From QANA01 sp963665505 (lineage in GTDB: Bacteria; Bacillota; Clostridia; Christensenellales; Christensenellaceae), in assembly GCA_963665505.1 (NCBI GenBank), contig OY762275.1, forward strand, positions 1,736,001 to 1,800,000: a stretch of 64,000 nt of DNA, written 5' to 3'. Of the stretch, positions 44,534 through 51,960 are shown piece after piece. The translations under genes and the position numbers were made by a program. Numbering within the stretch: position 1 is the stretch's first letter; every line of letters starts with the position of its first letter. Under the pieces are notes generated by a model. It was not told the DNA's origin. It ran no database searches and was given only the letters and a program-made list of their open reading frames with translations.

Positions 44534-44896
44534 TTATCTCACACTGCCGGCATGGCCGGGATGCACCGTAGAAAGCAACGGCAACTTCCCCTCCGCAAAT
44601 GCTTCCAGGTTTTCCCGCACAGACCCTTCCGCCGCTTTATACAGCGCAATATCGGCAGCACGCAGAACAGCCGCCGCCTTTTCTCCGCAGCGGAATGTGA
44701 GTACGGACTGTACGCCGTTATCTGCCAGCAGTTGCGCCGCTTGGATCCCCGCGCCCCCCTGGCTTTCGGCCGCCGTATTTTTCAAGAATACATATTCGCC
44801 TTTGTTTTCCGACAGTACATAATAAGGCGCTCTCCCAAAGGAGGGGCACACCTGCGTTTCCACCGATTCCCGTTCCACGGGGACAGCCGTCTTCAT
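44534..44896 (-). CDS. NifX-like protein (2)
   Basis: A 120-aa NifX-fold protein shorter in motifs than its operon partner (VCPSFGRAPYYVLSENKGEY, then QAAQLLADNGVQSVLTFRCG near 70-89). The frame extends to 45052, but the ATG at 44896 overlaps the stop of the C_GCAxxG gene by 4 bp and gives the normal length. A single internal Cys in TFRCGEKA might be a ligand. It is translationally coupled on both sides. Confidence 0.75.
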   Translation of the reverse strand: MKTAVPVERESVETQVCPSFGRAPYYVLSENKGEYVFLKNTAAESQGGAGIQAAQLLADNGVQSVLTFRCGEKAAAVLRAADIALYKAAEGSVRENLEAFAEGKLPLLSTVHPGHAGSVR

Positions 44897-45360
44897 GAAT
44901 CGTTTACCTCTTCTTTCTCCAGAATTTCTCCTAAGATCCCGGCTGCGCAGGCTACGAGCTGCACACAGGGCCGCTTTGCATAATAGTTCGCCGTCCGGGC
45001 TTTTGGCGCAGGCGTATCTTCCCCTTTCGGCAAGCCCAACAATTCCCGGCATATGATCGAATGGTTCTGTTCTCTAAACGTATGCGCCAGATGCTGTACC
45101 AATGCATAATGCGCCTTTTTCGCCTCGCCGTCGGTCGGATCACTATACCCATACCGTACCCCCGCCGCCATCAGCATGCCGCTGACAGCGCCGCACACTT
45201 CTCTTAACCGGCCCATGCCGCCGACGAAAGGCGCCGCCAATTTGAGCGCAGTCTCAAAATCCAGGCCCAATATTTCGTGGAAGGCACCAAAGACCGATTG
45301 CGCGCAATTATATCCCTCGCGGAACAATGCTTCGGCTTTCTTTGCATACCGGTCGCTCAT
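44893..45360 (-). CDS. C_GCAxxG_C_C-family redox protein
   Basis: A 155-aa protein of the C_GCAxxG_C_C family. AEALFREGYNCAQSVFGAFHEI (about 9-30) gives the first Cys, LREVCGAVSGMLMAAG (about 52-67) the conserved CGA motif, and further Cys lie at about 104, 131 and 137. The family is predicted to bind metal or be redox active, without a proven reaction. Its ATG shares a base with the mrp stop (TAATG). Confidence 0.82.
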   Translation of the reverse strand: MSDRYAKKAEALFREGYNCAQSVFGAFHEILGLDFETALKLAAPFVGGMGRLREVCGAVSGMLMAAGVRYGYSDPTDGEAKKAHYALVQHLAHTFREQNHSIICRELLGLPKGEDTPAPKARTANYYAKRPCVQLVACAAGILGEILEKEEVNDS

Positions 45361-46217
45361 TACGGCTTACCCGTATCTATCAACATAGATTCTATGCCGG
45401 AGATCGCGTCTTTCAGGTAATCATTCTCAAAATCTTCGAATTTACCCGCATCGGAAAGTGCGGCCATAGCCGGGTCGACCGGTACTTTGCCCAGCATCTG
45501 GATGCCCAGCGCAGCGGCGGTCTCGTCCAATTTGCTTTCGCCGAACAACAGGATCTTTTCTCCGCAGTGCGGGCATTGGACATAACTCATATTTTCTACC
45601 ACACCCAGAACGGGTATGTTCATCTGCATTGCCATGTGGTACGCTTTACGGACGATCATTCCCACCAATTCCTGCGGGGAAGTCACGATGACCACACCGC
45701 TGAGCGGAATGCTTTGGAATACGGTGAGCGGCACATCCCCTGTGCCCGGAGGCAGATCGATGAACAGATAATCCAACTCTCCCCACAGCACATCTGTCCA
45801 AAACTGTTTGACGGCGCTGGCCAAAAGCGGGCCCCGCCAGATAACGGGTGTATCGTCCTCTGGAAGCAGCAGGTTGGTAGACATGATATGGATCCCCTTT
45901 TTGCTCAACGCGGGGAAAATACCCAGATCACTGGAATCGGCCTTCCCGGTGATCCCAAACATTTTTGGGATGGAAGGGCCGGTGATATCAGCGTCCAATA
46001 TGCCCACGCTATACCCTTTCCTGTTCGCCAGAATGGCCAGCATAGCCGTCACAAAAGATTTGCCTACGCCGCCTTTTCCACTGACGACACCCACCACCCG
46101 TTTGATCGAATTGTATTTGCTCGTCTCCTGCAGGAAACTGCGCTGATTTTGCTCGCACCCTTCGCAGGATTCTTTGGTGCATTCCGCATTCGTGCACCCT
46201 TTGTTTTCCTCAGCCAT
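45360..46217 (-). CDS. Mrp/NBP35-type iron-sulfur carrier ATPase
   Basis: A 285-aa ApbC/Mrp/Nbp35-family ATPase that loads 4Fe-4S clusters onto target proteins. VVGVVSGKGGVGKSFVTAML (about 41-60) is the deviant Walker A, and FIDLPPGTGDVPLT the Walker B/switch. CPHCGE (about 214-219) gives the CxxC that bridges a cluster at the dimer interface. An unusual N-terminal Cys cluster (C8, C13, C18, C21) may bind a second cluster, as in Nbp35. It is first in the operon. The Shine-Dalgarno AGGAG is about 12 bases from the ATG. Confidence 0.88.
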   Translation of the reverse strand: MAEENKGCTNAECTKESCEGCEQNQRSFLQETSKYNSIKRVVGVVSGKGGVGKSFVTAMLAILANRKGYSVGILDADITGPSIPKMFGITGKADSSDLGIFPALSKKGIHIMSTNLLLPEDDTPVIWRGPLLASAVKQFWTDVLWGELDYLFIDLPPGTGDVPLTVFQSIPLSGVVIVTSPQELVGMIVRKAYHMAMQMNIPVLGVVENMSYVQCPHCGEKILLFGESKLDETAAALGIQMLGKVPVDPAMAALSDAGKFEDFENDYLKDAISGIESMLIDTGKP

Positions 46218-46337
46218 TGTTCTTGTTCACTCCTGACCTATACTTATTTTTCTTCATTATATCCGAAAACATACTCTTATGCATATAGAAACTTATATGG
46301 AACACACAGGCCGGCCATCTTTTTGCCATCAGTGGCG

Positions 46338-46354
46338 GCCCTTTGTAAAAGGGC
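46338..46354 (-). other. Hairpin in the mrp leader
   Basis: GCCCTTT/AAAGGGC 7-bp stem with a three-base loop, about 15 nt after the expected start. The same TTTTGCC bases can instead pair with GGCAAAA about 25 nt downstream (46321-46327), so two exclusive folds are possible. The rest of the leader (46218-46320) shows nothing clear. Confidence 0.35.
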
Positions 46355-46369
46355 AAAACCAACAGTTTC

Positions 46370-46398
46370 ATTTTAATGCGGTTATGAGCATATGTCAA
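46370..46398 (-). promoter_or_regulatory. mrp operon promoter with operator-like 13-mer
   Basis: On the minus strand TTGACA (46393-46398), a 17-bp spacer and TAAAAT (46370-46375). The spacer starts with TATGCTCATAA, the same word found in the same register in the DUF5320 promoter. Confidence 0.75.
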
Positions 46399-46443
46399 CA
46401 TTTCGTTTGGATCCCCGTTGTTTTTTTATTTTTCATTTTCCCG

Positions 46444-46472
46444 TTGACATTCGTATAAGCAAGTCTTATTAT
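46444..46472 (+). promoter_or_regulatory. nrdD promoter
   Basis: A perfect TTGACA (46444-46449), a 17-bp spacer and TATTAT (46467-46472), about 105 bp before the nrdD ATG. Confidence 0.8.
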
Positions 46473-46483
46473 AGATATAGTAT
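46468..46483 (+). promoter_or_regulatory. NrdR box 1 (degenerate)
   Basis: ATTATAGATATAGTAT fits the NrdR box consensus acaCwAtATaTwGtgt at about 11 of 16 positions, best in the right half. It overlaps the -10 element, and its centre is 32 bp from the stronger box. Confidence 0.5.
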
Positions 46484-46499
46484 ATATTTGAGGGTCGGA

Positions 46500-46515
46500 A
46501 CACAACATGTAGTGT
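46500..46515 (+). promoter_or_regulatory. NrdR box 2
   Basis: ACACAACATGTAGTGT matches the palindromic NrdR consensus acaCwAtATaTwGtgt at all but two positions. NrdR represses ribonucleotide reductase genes from paired boxes when dATP is abundant. Confidence 0.72.
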
Positions 46516-46582
46516 ATAAACCAACCCTTCCCAGTCTTTATGATTTGCGTTGCAGAATTTTTCTGAAAAGAGAGGCTTCCGT

Positions 46583-48670
46583 ATGTTAACCAAGATTATA
46601 AAAAGAAATCGCTCCGTTGTACCCTTTAAAAAAGAAAAAATCGTACTGGCCATCTTTAAAGCCGCTACGGCCGTAGGCGGGAAGGATTTTGCCACATCGG
46701 AACGTCTGGCCAACGAAGTCGTGCAAATTGCGGAAAAGCAGTTTCCCGACGGTGTGGCGGAAGTCGAAACCATCCAGGACATCGTAGAAAAAGTACTGAT
46801 TGAAAACGGGCATGCACGGACGGCGAAAGCCTATATTCTCTACCGCGAAAAAAGGCGGTCGGCCCGTGAGTCGAATGCGCTCATCGGGGCAACGATCAAC
46901 ATGTTCACCAAATATCTCAACGACGACGATTGGCTCATAAAAGAAAACGCCAACACGCAAAAATCCATCAACGGGCTTAACAATTACGTCCGGGAAGCCT
47001 TTACCAAAAACTATTGGCTCCATGAAGTATATCCGACCAACATACGGGAATCGCACCTTTCGGGCGACATGCACCTGCACGACCTCGGCTTCTTTGGTCC
47101 CTACTGTGCCGGCTGGGATTTAATGCAGGTCTTGACAAACGGGTTTGGCGGCGTACCGGGCAAAGTCGAATCCAAGCCTCCCAAACATTTGCGTGCTTTC
47201 CTGGGGCAGATCGTAAATTCCACCTTCACGACCCAGGGAGAAACGGCCGGCGCGCAGGCATGGTCTTCTTTTGATACCTACTGCGCTCCCTTCATCCGTT
47301 ATGACCACCTGGATTACAAAGCTGTAAAACAAGCCCTGCAGGAATTCGTATTCAACCTTAACGTACCTACCAGAGTCGGGTTCCAGTGTCCGTTTTCCAA
47401 CCTGACATTCGATATCGTCCCGCCCCATACGCTCAAGGAAACACACGTCCTCGTGAACGGCCAGGTGCAAAGCGATTGCTATGGAGATTTCCAGGAAGAA
47501 ATGGATCTGTTTAACACCGCGTTCTGCGATGTGATGATGGAAGGCGATTCAAAAGGCAGAGTCTTTACGTTCCCTATCCCCACCATCAATGTGACAAAAG
47601 ATTTTGCCTGGGACAGTCCCGTTGTGGAGAAATTCATGGAGATTACCTGCAAATATGGCATCCCTTATTTTTCCAACTATATCAATTCGGATCTCTCCCC
47701 CGAAGACGCGCTTTCCATGTGTTGTCGTCTGCGGCTGAACACGGCCGAGCTGCGCAAACGCGGCGGCGGTTTGTTCGGGTCCAACCCGCTTACGGGCTCC
47801 ATAGGCGTCGTGACCATCAACCTGCCGCGCCTTGCCTATGTTTCAGACAGCGAATCCGAATTTTTCATCCGTCTGTGGCAACAGATGCAGCTCGCCAAAA
47901 ACAGCCTGGAGATCAAACGGAAGATCATCGAAGACCAGACGGAAAAAGGGCTTTATCCCTATGCGGCACATTATTTGGAAGACGTCAAACTGCGTACGGG
48001 TTCCTATTGGTATAACCACTTCAACACGATCGGGCTTATCGGTATGAACGAAGCCTGCCAGAACCTGCTCGGTCGGGAACATGATCTCACGACCAAAGAA
48101 GGCCAGAAGTTCGCCGTCACGACGTTGCATTATATGCGCAACGTGATCCAGGAGCTCCAGGAGGAGACCGATCATTATTACAATCTGGAGGCCACGCCCG
48201 CGGAAGGCGCCTCCTATCGCCTTGCCAAGCTCGACAAAGAACGCTACCCCGATATCATCACCGCAGGCGACGAAACGCCGTATTACACCAATTCCACGCA
48301 GTTGCCCGTTGGGTTTACGGACGACATCTTCGAGACGCTCGATCTGCAGGACGAGCTCCAATCCCTCTATACGGGTGGCACGGTCCTGCACCTCTATCTC
48401 GGCGAAGAAATCAAAGATACCCGTATCGCCAAGCGGTTGATACGTAAAATATTTACGCAATATAAGCTGCCATATATTTCGCTGACCCCGACGTTTTCCA
48501 TTTGCGGCAACCATGGGTATATCGCGGGAGAACATTACACCTGTCCTACCTGTGGCGCAAAGACGGAAGTATGGAGCCGCGTAGTAGGCTATCTGCGCCC
48601 CATACAGAACTATAATCCGGGTAAACAGGAAGAGTACAAACAGCGTAAAAAATACGTGGTGCAGGTGTAA
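46583..48670 (+). CDS. nrdD: Anaerobic ribonucleoside-triphosphate reductase
   Basis: A 695-aa class III ribonucleotide reductase making deoxynucleotides without oxygen. An ATP-cone (about 1-95: IIKRNRSVVPFKKEKIV) gives allosteric control. The catalytic barrel follows with LSGDMHLHDLGFFGPYCAGW. A C-terminal zinc site has CGNHGYIAGEHYTCPTCG, and the glycyl-radical motif RVVGYLRP places the radical at about G669. The start at 46583 rather than 46550 follows a purine-rich site. nrdG follows four bases after the stop. Confidence 0.97.
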   Translation: MLTKIIKRNRSVVPFKKEKIVLAIFKAATAVGGKDFATSERLANEVVQIAEKQFPDGVAEVETIQDIVEKVLIENGHARTAKAYILYREKRRSARESNALIGATINMFTKYLNDDDWLIKENANTQKSINGLNNYVREAFTKNYWLHEVYPTNIRESHLSGDMHLHDLGFFGPYCAGWDLMQVLTNGFGGVPGKVESKPPKHLRAFLGQIVNSTFTTQGETAGAQAWSSFDTYCAPFIRYDHLDYKAVKQALQEFVFNLNVPTRVGFQCPFSNLTFDIVPPHTLKETHVLVNGQVQSDCYGDFQEEMDLFNTAFCDVMMEGDSKGRVFTFPIPTINVTKDFAWDSPVVEKFMEITCKYGIPYFSNYINSDLSPEDALSMCCRLRLNTAELRKRGGGLFGSNPLTGSIGVVTINLPRLAYVSDSESEFFIRLWQQMQLAKNSLEIKRKIIEDQTEKGLYPYAAHYLEDVKLRTGSYWYNHFNTIGLIGMNEACQNLLGREHDLTTKEGQKFAVTTLHYMRNVIQELQEETDHYYNLEATPAEGASYRLAKLDKERYPDIITAGDETPYYTNSTQLPVGFTDDIFETLDLQDELQSLYTGGTVLHLYLGEEIKDTRIAKRLIRKIFTQYKLPYISLTPTFSICGNHGYIAGEHYTCPTCGAKTEVWSRVVGYLRPIQNYNPGKQEEYKQRKKYVVQV

Positions 48671-48674
48671 GCGG

Positions 48675-49361
48675 ATGATCATAGCGGGTATCGCCAAAAG
48701 TTCTCTCATCGACTATCCGGGCCAGGTGGCCTGCGTACTGTTTCTGCCCGGCTGCAATTATGATTGCTTTTATTGCCACAACCGCTCTCTGATAGACGGC
48801 ACGTATGAAACTGTCCCCGCTGAAGATATTTTTTCGTTTTTAAAAAAACGGGTGAAACAATTGGACGGCGTGGTCATCACAGGCGGAGAACCGACGCTTC
48901 AGCAGGATCTTTTCCCTTTTATAGAGGACATACGGGCACTTGGATATAAAATCAAATTGGATACCAACGGTACCTCTCCTAAAGCGGTATCCTATGCGCT
49001 GGCGGAAGATCTGTGCGACTATTATGCAGTGGATTATAAGGCGCCGGCCAGCCGCTACACAGAGTTCTGCGGGCAGAATGCCGATGCGGCGACGGTCCTG
49101 CAAACCATCCGTATCTTAAAAGACAGCGGGGCACAGTTCGAAGTGCGCACGACCGTTATCCCGCAGCTCACGCTAAACGATCTCCTTTGTATGGCACGGG
49201 AGCTGCCTCCGCTGCCCCGGTATGTTTTGAACCGCTACCGGAAACCGGAAAAATACCTGCCCTGCGATAAACCAAAGCTAGAGCAAACGCCTTATACGCA
49301 GGCACAGATCGCCGCTTTTTTGCCGGCGATCCGGGCGTTTCAACCCAACGCAACGACATAA
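48675..49361 (+). CDS. nrdG: Anaerobic ribonucleotide reductase activating protein (radical SAM)
   Basis: A 228-aa radical-SAM enzyme that creates the NrdD glycyl radical. LPGCNYDCFYCHNRSL carries the CxxxCxxC motif (C27, C31, C34) for the 4Fe-4S cluster, and VVITGGEPTLQQ is the SAM-binding GGE motif. It starts four bases after the nrdD stop and is certainly co-transcribed. It is longer than enterobacterial NrdG (about 154 aa) and of the type common in Clostridia and Archaea. Confidence 0.95.
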   Translation: MIIAGIAKSSLIDYPGQVACVLFLPGCNYDCFYCHNRSLIDGTYETVPAEDIFSFLKKRVKQLDGVVITGGEPTLQQDLFPFIEDIRALGYKIKLDTNGTSPKAVSYALAEDLCDYYAVDYKAPASRYTEFCGQNADAATVLQTIRILKDSGAQFEVRTTVIPQLTLNDLLCMARELPPLPRYVLNRYRKPEKYLPCDKPKLEQTPYTQAQIAAFLPAIRAFQPNATT

Positions 49362-49370
49362 AAATCCATA

Positions 49371-49404
49371 GAAAAAGAGTATGCGTTTTCGCATACTCTT
49401 TTTC
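49371..49404. terminator. Bidirectional terminator
   Basis: GAAAAAGAGTATGCG and CGCATACTCTTTTTC form a perfect 15-bp stem around TTTT between convergent nrdG and the DUF134 gene. Confidence 0.92.
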
Positions 49405-49418
49405 TATTCTTCAACTTC

Positions 49419-49910
49419 TTATTCTTCAAAAAACGGGTTCCCACGCCGTCCGTGGCGATGACAGTTTCTGCGGCAGAACCCTTCTTTATACCGGTTGGCA
49501 CAAATAATCGTATGCGAACCACAGTTCGGGCAGGTCAGCGCACCGCTTCGCACCTGTTCCATCTTCTCATAGCTTTCCACCCATTCCTTACCGCAATCCA
49601 TACATTTGACCGGGCAGATATTCAGCGTAAAGTTGCCACCCACAATGTGGATTGCCTTTCCGTTGATCAGGCCGTCCGCTATTTTTACCCTGGCACTGCT
49701 CAATATCCGCTGAAAAGTCGGCCTGGAAACTTCCATTTTCTGCGCGCATTCTTCCTGCTCCAGCCCTTCCAGGTCTTTCAGGCGGACGGCTTCCAGCTCC
49801 TCCAGCTTCAGCATGACTTTCGGCAAGTTGCCCGCTCCCCTGTCCGAAGGTATAAAAAAGGAGGTCTGCGGCATTTTCTCTATTCTTCTCCATTTTGTCG
49901 GTCTTGCCAA
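49419..49910 (-). CDS. DUF134-family putative DNA-binding regulator
   Basis: A 163-aa protein with a helix-turn-helix like sigma region 4 (about 35-80: VRLKDLEGLEQEECAQKMEV, SRPTFQRILSSARVKI). A cysteine-rich C-terminus follows (CPVKCMDCG, CPNCG, then CRRNCHRH), probably binding zinc or an iron-sulfur cluster. The family neighbours NifX-like and MinD-like genes in many anaerobes. The start is TTG at 49910, eight bases after GGAGG. I infer that it may be the regulator of the shared operator described here. It has its own promoter. Confidence 0.82.
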   Translation of the reverse strand: MARPTKWRRIEKMPQTSFFIPSDRGAGNLPKVMLKLEELEAVRLKDLEGLEQEECAQKMEVSRPTFQRILSSARVKIADGLINGKAIHIVGGNFTLNICPVKCMDCGKEWVESYEKMEQVRSGALTCPNCGSHTIICANRYKEGFCRRNCHRHGRRGNPFFEE

Positions 49911-49974
49911 AGCTATCAGCCTCCATACATGTCCTTTTTTGCCGAATATCCGGTCAGGTTACTCGTATGGGCGT

Positions 49975-50003
49975 ATTATAGCAGTTTTCATTTTTCTTTA
50001 CAA
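49975..50003 (-). promoter_or_regulatory. DUF134 gene promoter
   Basis: TTGTAA (49998-50003), a 17-bp spacer and a perfect TATAAT (49975-49980) on the minus strand. The 13-mer operator is absent. Confidence 0.65.
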
Positions 50004-50038
50004 GAAATTTTGCCGGCATATGCCCATTATACAGTCGT

Positions 50039-50071
50039 CGGGGCAGAAGTAAGTTTTCCGCTTCTGCCCCG
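50039..50071. terminator. Strong hairpin between DUF5320 and DUF134 genes
   Basis: CGGGGCAGAAG and CTTCTGCCCCG form an 11-bp stem around an 11-base loop, 15 bp after the DUF5320 stop. Neither side has a T run, so it may attenuate or protect the RNA rather than terminate alone. Confidence 0.5.
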
Positions 50072-50085
50072 GCCAAGCCTAATTA

Positions 50086-50439
50086 TTAATTATTCTTTGT
50101 GTCATCCTCTTCCAGATCGGAAAGACGCTTTTTGATGTCCTTCAAGCTCTTTTCCAGCATCTCTGCCTCTTTACGCAGAAACTTCTTCTCATTGGCCGGG
50201 TCTTCTTCTCCGGCGTACGCATACTCGCGCAATCTTCCGTAGGGGTGCCTCCACCCCAAACCATACCCACGACCATACCCCCGGCCATATCCACGACCGT
50301 ATCCGCGGCCATATCGGCAGCCTAAAGCGGCTCTGCCATATGTAGCGTATCCCGGCACATCATTCCCAGCGCAGTAGCCTGCGCACCTTCCTGTCATTGA
50401 ACCCATCCCCATGGGGCCTGTTCTATCTCCTCTTGGCAT
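50086..50439 (-). CDS. DUF5320-family protein with GRGY repeats
   Basis: A 117-aa protein beginning MPRGDRTGPMGMGSMTGRC, the DUF5320 hallmark. A Gly/Arg/Tyr tandem repeat (GRGY units, about 44-63) follows, and a charged coiled-coil tail (about 80-112: EKKFLRKEAEMLEKSLKDIK). The Cys residues near the N-terminus (C19, C23) may bind metal. Function is unknown, but the family travels with NifX/MinD/DUF134 genes. Three operator-like repeats lie in its promoter. Confidence 0.8.
   Translation of the reverse strand: MPRGDRTGPMGMGSMTGRCAGYCAGNDVPGYATYGRAALGCRYGRGYGRGYGRGYGRGYGLGWRHPYGRLREYAYAGEEDPANEKKFLRKEAEMLEKSLKDIKKRLSDLEEDDTKNN
50251..50310 (-). repeat. 12-bp coding minisatellite (GRGY repeats)
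   Basis: Five imperfect 12-bp units, four encoding Gly-Arg-Gly-Tyr and the last Gly-Leu-Gly-Trp. Silent third-base differences between units show it is not a very recent expansion. Confidence 0.8.
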
Positions 50440-50521
50440 AATATTTCAACTCTCCTTTTTAATATGATTTTTTTGCAGCTCTGCAGCAGCCGCAACGCAC
50501 GTTCTGCTAAACACTAAAAAG

Positions 50522-50568
50522 TATTATTAGCATATGTTCATTATGAGTATACCTCTATTATGAGCATA
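50522..50568 (-). repeat. Three operator-like 13-mers at 17-bp period
   Basis: On the minus strand TATGCTCATAATA (50556-50568), TATACTCATAATG (50539-50551) and TATGCTAATAATA (50522-50534) start exactly 17 bp apart. The first fills the promoter spacer, the second begins with the -10 hexamer, and the third covers the transcription start region. Confidence 0.8.
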
Positions 50569-50574
50569 TGTCAA
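50546..50574 (-). promoter_or_regulatory. DUF5320 promoter
   Basis: TTGACA (50569-50574), a 17-bp spacer and TATACT (50546-50551) on the minus strand. The -35 and spacer (TTGACATATGCTCATAA) are identical to those of the mrp promoter. Confidence 0.78.
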
Positions 50575-50667
50575 TAACTTTATGCAAATTTTTTTAAAAA
50601 AAGTACATTTCAGATTTTTCAAAATCCAAAATGCACTCTGCGGACATTTCTTCGCGCTCTAAAAGAT

Positions 50668-51891
50668 TTAATCTCTGAAATACAGATCCCGCGTATAGAC
50701 TTTATCCAGCACGTCTGCTATCTCCGCCGTACAGCGGTTGGCAATAATGACATCCGACATTTCCTTGAATGCGGAAAGATCGCCTATCACTTTATTTCCA
50801 AAAAACGTTTTGCAGTCCAGCGTCGGTTCGTATATGACAAGCGTGGCGCCTTTTTCCTGCAGCCGTTTCATAACCCCCTGGATACTGCTCTGGCGGAAGT
50901 TATCGCTGCCGGCTTTCATCGTCAAACGGTATACGCCAATGACCACAGGCCCGTCGGAATTTTCTTTGTGCCCGGATGCCGTCCTTCTATAACAGCAGGC
51001 CTTTTCAAGCACACGCGCAGCGATAAAATCTTTGCGGGTGCTGTTGGCTTTTACGATCGCTTCGATAATATTCTGCGGGATATTACTATAGTTGGCCAGC
51101 ATCTGTTTTGTATCCTTGGGCAGGCAATACCCGCCGTACCCAAAAGAAGGGTTATTGTAATAGTTCCCGATGCGCGGGTCAAACCCAATCCCCTCGATAA
51201 TGCGTTTTGTATTTAACCCCCTGACTTCCGCATAGGTGTCCAGTTCATTGAAAAAACTGACCCGCAAAGCCAGATATGTATTGGCAAAAAGTTTTACGGC
51301 CTCTGCTTCCGTCGGATTCATCAGCAAGACCGGAATATCCTTTTTGATGGCTCCCTGCCGCAGCAGTTCGGCAAATTGCGCCGCTTTGTCCTGAAGCCTA
51401 TCCGGCGTGCCCACAATAATGCGGGAAGGGTAAAGATTATCATATAGGGCACGTCCCTCCCGGAGAAATTCCGGGCTGAACAGGAGGGTATCACAGCGAT
51501 ACTCGTCCCTTATTTTTTCCGTATACCCGACCGGAACCGTCGATTTGATGACCATAACCGCATGCGGGTTAACGTTCATGACCGTTTTGATAACGGCTTC
51601 CACAGAAGAAGTATCGAAATAGTTTTTGTCCGGATCATAGTTGGTCGGCGTTGAAATAACAACAAACTCTGCGTCCCGGTAAGCCGCCTCCGCATCCAGG
51701 GTGGCGGTCAGATGCAGTTCTTTGGTTTCCAGATACTCCCGGATCTCCTTATCTACGATAGGCGACTTCTTTTCGTTGATCAGGTCGACTTTCTCCGGCA
51801 GGATATCGACTGCCGTAACTTCATTATGCTGTGATAGCAATACAGCGTTGGAAAGACCGACGTAGCCTATCCCTGCAACTGCTATTTTCAT
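50668..51891 (-). CDS. UDP-glucose 6-dehydrogenase (Ugd-type)
   Basis: A 407-aa nucleotide-sugar dehydrogenase making a UDP-uronic acid. The NAD-binding MKIAVAGIGYVGLSNAVLL is at the N-terminus and the active-site Cys is in GYGGYCLPKDTKQM (about 258-271). ANTYLALRVSFFNEL is also typical. It is closest in pattern to the short E. coli Ugd type. The first ATG (51897) touches GGAG; the ATG at 51891, six bases after it, is the real start. Last gene of the polysaccharide locus. Confidence 0.88.
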   Translation of the reverse strand: MKIAVAGIGYVGLSNAVLLSQHNEVTAVDILPEKVDLINEKKSPIVDKEIREYLETKELHLTATLDAEAAYRDAEFVVISTPTNYDPDKNYFDTSSVEAVIKTVMNVNPHAVMVIKSTVPVGYTEKIRDEYRCDTLLFSPEFLREGRALYDNLYPSRIIVGTPDRLQDKAAQFAELLRQGAIKKDIPVLLMNPTEAEAVKLFANTYLALRVSFFNELDTYAEVRGLNTKRIIEGIGFDPRIGNYYNNPSFGYGGYCLPKDTKQMLANYSNIPQNIIEAIVKANSTRKDFIAARVLEKACCYRRTASGHKENSDGPVVIGVYRLTMKAGSDNFRQSSIQGVMKRLQEKGATLVIYEPTLDCKTFFGNKVIGDLSAFKEMSDVIIANRCTAEIADVLDKVYTRDLYFRD

Positions 51892-51960
51892 AAACATCTC
51901 CTTCGTCTTTTATTTGTTTTAATCCCGGAATCCGCCCTCTGTCGGCAGAGGTATCGGGCA

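Noticed and set aside
42428..44896. Nitrogen fixation genes
   Set aside because: NifX-fold proteins occur widely without nitrogenase. No nifHDK, nifE/N or true NifB radical-SAM gene is in the window.
50522..50568. CRISPR-like repeat array
   Set aside because: Three short AT-rich direct repeats with 4-bp gaps lie in a promoter. There are no spacers and no cas genes.
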